Shown: positions 56,681 through 64,000 of the stretch, one piece after another | Layout: each line of letters opens with the position of its first letter | Numbering within the stretch: the first letter of the stretch is position 1 | Assembly (NCBI GenBank): GCA_007258455.2 | Contig: VDFB02344152.1 | Location: 248,001-312,000, forward strand | From: Sequoia sempervirens | Taxonomy: Eukaryota > Streptophyta > Pinopsida > Cupressales > Cupressaceae | Direction: 5' to 3' | Length of the DNA: 64,000 nt | Position numbers and translations under genes: made by a program | The notes under the pieces: generated by a model | The model's database searches: none | The model's input: only the letters and a program-made list of their open reading frames with translations | What the model was told of the DNA's origin: nothing

Positions 56681-56879
56681 TCTCTAGTAACCATTGAGTC
56701 TAATTTCCTGGGTGTTGTCACAATATTGTGTCTCACTTTTGGGATGTGTTGATTTTTTCTTGAAATAATAGTTTTTAGAAAAAACTAATGATTTAAGTCT
56801 TGAGAGGCTCCATCTAAAGGGTTTTAATAGAAGAGGGATAGATAAGACCCCCTTAGATCAAATCCCCTTGGATAGAACC

Positions 56880-58758
56880 TATTGACAATGATTTCACTCA
56901 CAGAAAATAGGGCGAATAAATTATTCACAGACAAGACTGCAAAGAGCCTATCCTTCTTGAAAGATATGGAACAAAGACAACCTAAAGGGGAATTTTGCAT
57001 TTACAAGACAAAGATTGGCTTTCGTTCAATCCCAAGTCTTTGATAACCAGGTCATGGTTGCACTAGGGTCGCTCTTGCGTAATGATGTGATATTGTTGTT
57101 AATCTCAAAGGGACTATGGTTGTTCTTTGAATATTTTAGATATACATTCCAAATTGAAACAATGAGTTCAAACATCATGAAACCAAAATATTTTCCATAA
57201 AATTTCATGAATATGAAAAATTCTTTGCTATCACTTAAGTAGATTTAGCATTAAGCATTCAAAAAATTATGGAAAACAAAAGATTTTCAACAAAATTCCT
57301 TCCATTCATTTAAATTTTGGAAAATTTTCAAAAATTTAAACATCTATTCTAAAACAAAGCATAAAAAATACTAAAAATTAAAAGTTTCTCTCGGTTATTC
57401 TCCATGGATGCCCCAAAGAATTAATTAAAATAGAGCAAATTGCTTTATACTTCAGAAGATTGCTCCACAGCTACATATAAAATGGTGAAAGATTTTCAAG
57501 AGATGGGTTTCATTTATGGACACCGAGTAGGTTCCGTATGCACCCTTAAATGACACAGCATACAGTCTTGTTCAGCTAAACTAACAAAACTAGCTACAAA
57601 AGATACTGAGATAGGTAGCCATATAATAAGCTCTGATATTAATTAATGTCTACGTGCATACAAATTTTTATGCTAGAATGGTTCAGAAAATAGGAAAAAA
57701 GAACAAAACTTAAAAAAAAATTATGCTATTCCAACATCCACAAATTCTGAACTTAAAATAAAAATGAAGCATTCATTGGACTTTTATAGAACACAAGGCT
57801 CATATAGGATAAGACAACTACAAGAGAGGAAATCTAAGACACCAATCTCATCAGGGCACGTGGAATATAGTGACCAATAGGAGAATTGTAATTGAAGTCA
57901 ATGGAAGTCAACTCTAATTACACATTGAAGCTCTTCAAGTGTTGATCTTGAATCTTCACCAGGATGATACTTCGCATCATGATAATGTGTAAGGGCTTCC
58001 CATAGATTCAGAATGAAAAGGTATATTTTTTTCCCCCACACATCGCTTGGCTCCAGTTTTGTCACTCTTGGGAATGGGATCTCTCAAAAATTGGCATTTG
58101 TTCCCACCGCATGTGAAATACCAAGATCCCCAGTATTCTGGTGGACTCAAATCCATCTGCATTATCACCTCCCAGAGTGATCGAACCAGACTGAAAATTA
58201 TTCCATCCATGATTCAAGTTTTCCTGACTGTCCATACCCGAGCTTTGCATCATAATCAATATCCCCTGCAATCACAAATTCCACACATTAAATCCCTTTA
58301 AAAAAAACATTTATAATATCTCATGTAAATAAAACCATTATTCAAATGTTAGTACAAAAATCTCATAATTAACATTCTTTTTAAAAGCATATCATGAATC
58401 CTCATACATATATTGGATCACCGGGATCATTAGATAAATTTAAAATTTTAGCATTTTCACTCCACATTACAACCCAGTACCCAGTACCTAGTATTTAGCT
58501 TTACCCACTTACTTTCCCAGACCTCAGTTATACCAAAACTCCACTATATCGGACTCCATACCAAAGTGCTTCATACTGGACCAGAACCTTCCGCTTGAAC
58601 TTTACATTACCTTTCGCCTTCTTCGTGTTTCTGGTACCGGTATCCAATGCACGAAACACTTACAATACGAAGTACTTTTATTATCAAAGGTTTTTCTCTT
58701 TCACTTCCAATGAACTTCCAATTTTCTAGCTCCTGCCATAAGAGTTGCACATTTTTCA
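56880..58758 (-). repeat. Element J 3' LTR (left copy), minimum extent
   Basis: The part that aligns with 62133-64000. The true LTR must extend further right because its partner is cut by the window end. Small open frames in it are present in both copies but look incidental. Confidence 0.75.
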
Positions 58759-60150
58759 CTTGAGTCCCCAAGTATTTTCAGTCTTGGGGTGTGTTGTGAG
58801 ACCACACAACAAATTGCAACCAATAAAACAAAATTTAAACCAAACTTGAAATTAAATCACCTGTTGTAAATTAAAACTTATACATATTTTAAAATAATAG
58901 CTTTCTATGTTTACCTAGATTCTGGCATAAAAAAGTAAAACTCCACCAAATTCATCTATGTGTTCTCTGATTAATTCTAGTTTTCAGAACTTAGTAAAAA
59001 GAATCAGTTCATTAGCATTGAACTACATAATATAGTAATCCTCCAAAGCCAACCACGAATAGAGCCTTGCTGCCAGTCAAGCGTCCATAGCCCTGATAAG
59101 GTTATCTTCGTAATTCCCCCAAACATAGTTCTACTGTCGGTCAAGCATCCATAGCCCCAATAGAGTTATTGGATAGCCTAAAGAGTTGATATATATATAT
59201 ATATATTTGATATAGCAATGATAGCTCATTTTTCACTTTTGATGTTTCAATGATAGCTCTTTTATCAACTTGCAAGCAATGAAGCACCGCTATTAGGTTG
59301 GGAATTACAGTGATAGTGAAGGTTACTTTTTGATTTTTCATTCAATGTAAATCCCTTCATCCATTCACTACTTCCCAAAAACCCATTTAATGATTCCTTG
59401 TAGGTGTGTGTTTCCGGCTAAATTTCACTAGCTTATGCCAAATCCTAGCTAACTATAGCTTGCTATATGTTAAAATAAATGCATAAATTAAAATTTAGCA
59501 ATAGACAACTTAAACACCAAATTTAAATCTAAATTTAGAAACATTAGTTACCACCCTTCCAATTAAACTTTATGGCAATTGCTAAAAATTTTCCTAACTA
59601 TTTCGACTTGACAGTGCTGCACTTCATTAATGGATCAAAAAATGTCATAATTACCTTGAAACACAATCACATTATTCTGCATTACATTTGCATGCCTTAT
59701 TCAGAACGTATTATCTCTTCAACTTACTCAGGTGATGATGTGTACTACCTTTTTGGCTTCATTTTCCTATGTATTCCACACACATAACACCTCCATAATT
59801 AATACGACTCTTTTAAACAATTTGAAATGACCACTATTAATTTCAAAATCTTCAACTTGCTTGATTCGCAATCTTCGTACTGCTCAAATTTGAAGCAATT
59901 TCACCAAGTATGTGTAAAGAATTAATTTGATTTAACCTTTAATTCTGAAGATTATTGTCCAACTGCCACCTCGCTTACAGTTTCCCAAAAAAGACAATTA
60001 CTCAAGGAAACTATGTACCGCAACTTTCTTACGACTCACTATAAATTATTGCATTTCTTCTCGAATTATCCACACTTCTCTTCTCTTTCTTTTTCTTTTT
60101 TTTTTTGTTTTTGTAAATCTACTCTGTGTCTTTGTATTTGCTTCTTAGCC
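58759..60150. other. Element J LTR or internal non-coding sequence
   Basis: No gene seen. Contains two diverged copies of a segment with gtcaagc.tccatagccc (about 59075-59095 and 59135-59160), an AT dinucleotide run (59189-59207), and a T-rich pyrimidine run at 60072-60110. Confidence 0.45.
59189..59207. repeat. AT dinucleotide run
   Basis: About nine AT units. Confidence 0.9.
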
Positions 60151-60614
60151 ATGGATACTCCAATTTTCTTAGGTTGTTCTCGTAGAAAAAATGTTTTCTT
60201 AGGAAGTATCACATCACAAAGGCTTGAAAAGGTCTTCTTCATTAGGACTTCTAGTTTCATTGTGCCAAATTTATGCTTAGTCCTTGGGGAAAGATATGTT
60301 GCGTCCAACTGCTACTTTCATTTCTACTCTTACATAGCTTCTCACTTTGTAGCGTCGCTTCTGGACAATGGGCTACCTATTGAAGACATTCATGTGCCAA
60401 CTTAATAGTGAAACCTAAATTCTTGGAGAATCTGGATACCATTTTAGCCGTTGCACATCCAACCATTGGGATTCCCTCCATGGATGATATTCCTCAGTTC
60501 CTGGAACACGGGGAAGAGGTTCCACTTCAAGCCTTTCTTACTGATCTCCATATCCAAGACTTTGAATCTTACCGAGAACTCACCTGCATAGGGTATTTAG
60601 CCCTGATAGAATAG
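60151..60614 (+). pseudogene. Unrecognised coding-like region, antisense in element J
   Basis: An ATG in a good plant context (agccATGGat) at 60151 opens 84 codons (MDTPIFLGCSRRKNVFLGSI, then SHFVASLLDNGLPIEDIHVP) ending in TAA TAG. In another frame the reading continues from 60411 to 60614 (KPKFLENLDTILAVAHPTIG, MDDIPQFLEHGEEVPLQAFL, LTCIGYLALIE, stop). The two parts look like one protein of about 150 residues broken by a frameshift. It is antisense to J and near its probable 3' LTR, where antisense extra ORFs are known in some gypsy elements. Function unknown. Confidence 0.45.
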
Positions 60615-60728
60615 GTGTCCCACATCAACTAAATGGCTACTATCATCTACAACTTTGCTCACTCTTCTTTTTGACTCTTTTTTTATTTTTTTGAACGAGG
60701 ATTTTCTGATATCTCATGTATATACGTG

Positions 60729-60729
<1 letters not shown>

Positions 60730-60781
<52 letters not shown>
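60730..60781. repeat. AC dinucleotide microsatellite, about 25 units
   Basis: An uninterrupted (AC)n run, followed by a short atatat stretch. Confidence 0.95.
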
Positions 60782-60786
<5 letters not shown>

Positions 60787-61020
60787 CTTTTGGTAAATTT
60801 TAAAGTGTGTTTTACTGTGTATGGCTTTATTGTTTCTCTTTCTTAGTTCAATTTTGTATAATGTTTGAATTCACTCTCATGTGTAAGATAAGTTTAAGCA
60901 GAATTTACTAATGCAGAGGCCAGACAAAAGAAAAGAACAAAAAAAAATGAGGAAAGAAAACAAAACAAACATAAAACCCTAAAAAAAAAACTACTAACCC
61001 TAACTACCCTAACTCGAACA

Positions 61021-61941
61021 TTACAAAAGATTAAGTCTAATAAAATAATTTATTTGAATTTCTGCGGCTATTTCTTCTACAGTTTTAATACGAATTACAA
61101 CAGATTTGTCCTTAAATTCTCTTATCAAAATTTTCAATATTCTACTGTAACAATGGATTGTATTAAATTTTGTATGTTTAAACATCATGAATTTAAAAGT
61201 GTACTTACCCAAAATTTGGCTCAAATGTATGAAAAAAAACTCATTAGAGATTGATTGCACACATTTCGTTTGATGTGGCCATGTTGTACCTTCTTCTAGC
61301 CCTGGTCCATTTCCATGAACGGCTACGTTTATTTCTCTGCTTCCTTCTCTTTTGATAATCTTTATATATTTAGCCATGTCTTCACTTTGCATTTTGTTAG
61401 ACCAAGATATATCACTACTTATATTGCTATCAGAAAGAGAAAAAGTGAAAACTTGATATTTTGTATCTTGTATAAAATCAGGAAAATGTCTTTTTATAGC
61501 CAATGAATTTCCAACTCGACACACAATACACATGTTTCCCGCTCGATTTTCCCACTCCATCTCATTATCTGTGTTTTCCATGTATACAGGAAATGATGAT
61601 TCATCAATGTAATTTTCTTGTTTGTCATGAAATATCTCTAGATCTCGACATTCTCTCCTATTTTCTTGCAAAGCGTTAGAATTTTCTTTATAATAATCGC
61701 AACTTTCCAACTGTTTTGGTATATCGGTTGATTTTTTAATATTTCCAACTCCACTAGGGAAAAACATTTTTCTCATTAACAATCCCTTTATCTTAGTAGT
61801 TAAAACTTCCTTTGTTAACAAAATTACTCTACTTGTAGCCAAACTTACCCTAGTTAGAAAAATTTCATAGTCAAGTTCACCATGGTCAGTTGTATCATGA
61901 ATTCTACACTCAATGACTCTTCCAAAAGTAAACAAACTCAA
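61021..61941 (-). CDS. Intact 306-codon ORF of unknown function in element J
   Basis: The minus-strand frame starts MSLFTFGRVIECRIHDTTDH and stays open for 306 codons, about 170 bases inside the primer site, where gag normally begins. The protein is Lys/Glu/Ile-rich, with a Cys pair (NMCIVCRVGNS), a Ser/Asp-rich middle (FSLSDSNISSDISWSNKM) and a basic C-terminal third (RILKILIREFKDKSVVIRIK). I see no signal peptide, membrane span, zinc knuckle or gag capsid pattern. An open frame this long in DNA of this AT content is unlikely by chance, and almost every other gene in the window is broken. It may be a divergent gag or a captured host sequence. Confidence 0.6.
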   Translation of the reverse strand: MSLFTFGRVIECRIHDTTDHGELDYEIFLTRVSLATSRVILLTKEVLTTKIKGLLMRKMFFPSGVGNIKKSTDIPKQLESCDYYKENSNALQENRRECRDLEIFHDKQENYIDESSFPVYMENTDNEMEWENRAGNMCIVCRVGNSLAIKRHFPDFIQDTKYQVFTFSLSDSNISSDISWSNKMQSEDMAKYIKIIKREGSREINVAVHGNGPGLEEGTTWPHQTKCVQSISNEFFFIHLSQILGKYTFKFMMFKHTKFNTIHCYSRILKILIREFKDKSVVIRIKTVEEIAAEIQINYFIRLNLL

Positions 61942-62109
61942 AGGATGTAGTTTCTAATTAAAGATTTTACAAATTTTTCCAACTTCCATATTAAAGACTA
62001 GCTTGCATTCAATCTCTCACTTACAAGCTTCTTTCCAAACTTAGAATTAGCATTTCAAAGTATAATTCTCCAATTCCAAAGGATGAGACCTAAAATATCA
62101 AAGAGAGAC

Positions 62110-62127
62110 GCCTTCCTTCTAGCACCA
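62110..62127 (-). promoter_or_regulatory. Element J candidate primer-binding site
   Basis: Minus strand TGGTGCTAGAAGGAAGGC, five bases from the LTR start. It has the TGG start expected of a PBS; the tRNA was not identified with certainty. Confidence 0.6.
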
Positions 62128-62132
62128 ATTCC

Positions 62133-64000
62133 TGTTGACAATGATTTCACTTGCAGAAAATAGGGAAAATAAATTCTTCACAAACAAGACCGCAAAGAGC
62201 CTATCCTTCTTGAAAGATATGGAACAAAGGCAACCTAAAGGGGAATTTTTCATTTACAGGAAAAATATTGGCTTTCGTTCAATCCCAAGTCTCCGATAAC
62301 CAAGTCATGGTTGCACTAGGGTTGCTCTCAGGTAATGATGTGATAGTGTTGTTAATCTCAAAGGGACTATGGTTGTTCTTTGAATATTTTAGATATACAT
62401 TCCAAATTGAAACAATGAGTTCAAACATCATGAAACCAAAAGATTTTCCATAACATTTCATGAATATCACAAATTCTTTGTTATCACTTGAGTAGATTTA
62501 GTATTAAGCATTCAACAAATTATGGAAAACAAAATATTTTCAACAAAATTCCTTCCATTCATTTAAATTTTTGAACATTTTCAAATATTTAAACATCTAT
62601 TCTAAAACAAAGCATAAAAAATACTAAAAATTAAAAGTTTCTCCTGGTTATTCTCCATGGATGCCCCAAAGAATTAATTAAAACAGAGCAAACCGCTTTA
62701 TACTTCACAAGATTGCTTCACAACTACATATAAAATGGTGCAAGCTTTTAAAGAGAGGGGTTTCATTTCTGGACACTGAGTAGGTTTTGTATGCACCCTT
62801 AAATGGTGCAGCATATAGTCTTGTTCGGTCGAACTAAAAAAAATAGCTACAAAAGATACTGAGATAGGTAGCTATCTAATAAGCTCTTATATTAATTAGT
62901 GTCTACGTGCATACAAATTTTTACACCATAATGGTTCAGAAAATAAGAAAAAATAACAAAACTTAAAAAAAAAATTATGTTCCTCCAACATCCACAAATT
63001 CTGAACTTAAAATAAAAATGAAGCATCCTCTAGCCTTTTATAGAACACAAGGCTCAATAGGATAAGACAACTACATGAGAGGAAATATAAGGGACCAATC
63101 TCATCAAGGCACGTGGAATATAGTGACTAGTAGGAGAATTGCAATTGAAGTCAATGGAAGTCAACTCCAATTACATGTTGAAGCTCTTCGGGTGTTGATC
63201 TTGAATCTTCGCTAGGATGATACTTTGAATCATGATAATGTGTAAGGGGTTCCCATACATTTAGAATGAAAAGGTAGATTTTTTTCCCCCCAACATCACT
63301 TGGCTCTGGTTCTGTCACTCTCAGGAATGGGCTCTCCCAAAAATTGGCATTTGTTCCCACCGCATGTGAAATACCGAGATCCCCAGCATTCTAGTGGACT
63401 CAAATCCATTTGCATTATCACCTGCCAGAGTGATTGAACTAGACTAAAAATTATTCCATCCATGATTCAAGTTTTCCTAACCTTCCATACCTGAGCTTTG
63501 CATCACAATCGATATCTCCTACAATCACAAATTCCACATATTAAATCCCTTTAAAGAAAACATCTATAATATCTCATGTGAATAAAACCATTATTCAAAT
63601 GTTAGTAAAAAATCCTCATAATTAACATGCTTTTTAAAAGCATATCATGAATCCTCATACATATACTAGATCATCGGGATCATTAGATAAATTTAAAATT
63701 TTAGCATTTTCACTCCACATTACAACCCAGTACCTGATACCCGATATTTAGCTTTACCCACTTACTTTCTCGGACCTCGGTTATACCAGAACTCCACTAT
63801 ACCAGACTCCTTCATACTAGACTAGAGCCTTCCTCTTGAACTTTACATTACCTTTTTCCTTCTCTGTGTTTCTGGTAACCGGTATCCGGTGCACGAAACA
63901 CTTACAATACGAATTACTTTTATTATCAAAGATTTTTCTCTTTCACTTCTGGTGATCTTCCAATTTGCTAGCTCCTTCCATAAGAGTTACACATTTTTCA
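62133..64000 (-). repeat. Element J 5' LTR (right copy), cut by window end
   Basis: Collinear with 56880-58758. Starts TGTTGACAATG on the plus strand. The remaining part lies outside the window. Confidence 0.78.

Larger units (their letters stand above)
56880..64000 (-). mobile_element. LTR-bounded element J, minus-oriented, runs off the window
   Basis: A long direct repeat starts at 56880 (TATTGACAATGATTTCAC) and again at 62133 (TGTTGACAATGATTTCAC), and stays collinear to the window end, about 92% identical in the part sampled. Left of the right copy, the minus strand reads TGGTGCTAGAAGGAAGGC, which looks like a primer site, so the right copy is the 5' LTR. The internal region has no RT, integrase or gag motif I can recognise; it holds a 306-codon minus-strand ORF and a shorter plus-strand coding-like region. 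A pyrimidine-rich plus-strand run at 60072-60110 could be the purine tract and mark the inner end of the left LTR. The right TSD is outside the window. Confidence 0.65.

Noticed and set aside
57015..57200. 61-codon frame repeated at 62268-62453
   Set aside because: Present in both copies only because they are LTRs; a second frame of similar length lies antisense, and neither looks like a gene.

Overview
The window is nuclear intergenic DNA from a plant, most likely a seed plant with a very large genome (conifer-like). That organism call is an inference from the dense, old, deeply nested LTR retrotransposons and the AT-rich sequence; no species-diagnostic host gene was found. Nearly everything recognisable is transposable-element sequence, and almost all of it is decayed. 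No rRNA, tRNA, CRISPR array or bacterial-type operon was seen.

The core of the window is one stack of insertions inside insertions, read from terminal repeats and target-site duplications (TSDs). A minus-strand LINE (about 2740-3760 and 50662-54240) is split by a minus-strand Ty3/gypsy chromovirus-like element E (3766-50656, TSD AAGTG on both sides, 46.9 kb apart). E is interrupted by a DNA transposon F (about 5500-46230) whose transposase gene is in turn split twice: by gypsy element A (8516-32721) and by chromovirus D (34124-42455). A carries two further insertions: Athila-like element B (9162-20697, TSD CTCTT) inside its 5' LTR, and copia element C (26204-30724, TSD CTCTT) in its internal region. 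LTR-pair divergence estimated by eye fits this order: A about 14%, E about 11%, B about 8%, C about 5%, D about 2%.

Left edge: 1-2312 holds no confident gene; two or three small minus-strand exon-like blocks with compatible phases are noted. At 2318-2734 there is a complete miniature LTR element (TRIM/SMART type) of 417 bp with perfect ATAAT duplications.

Right edge: 54.3-55.9 kb is a decayed, acidic, unrecognised coding region; 56.03-56.68 kb is a diverged tandem array of about 100-bp units; from 56880 to beyond the window end lies a minus-oriented LTR-bounded element J whose short internal region carries an intact 306-codon ORF of unknown function and, antisense to it, a second short coding-like region.

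Only D (gag, protease, RT, RNase H, integrase, chromodomain) and B (the same set plus a 3' extra ORF) keep a full gene order, and both have internal stops or frameshifts. A (gag-protease only) and C (gag plus an RNase H remnant) look non-autonomous. The most interesting leads are the F transposase family with its unusual palindromic flanking repeats, the unknown J proteins, the extra ORF of B, and the miniature element with a tRNA-like B-box motif.
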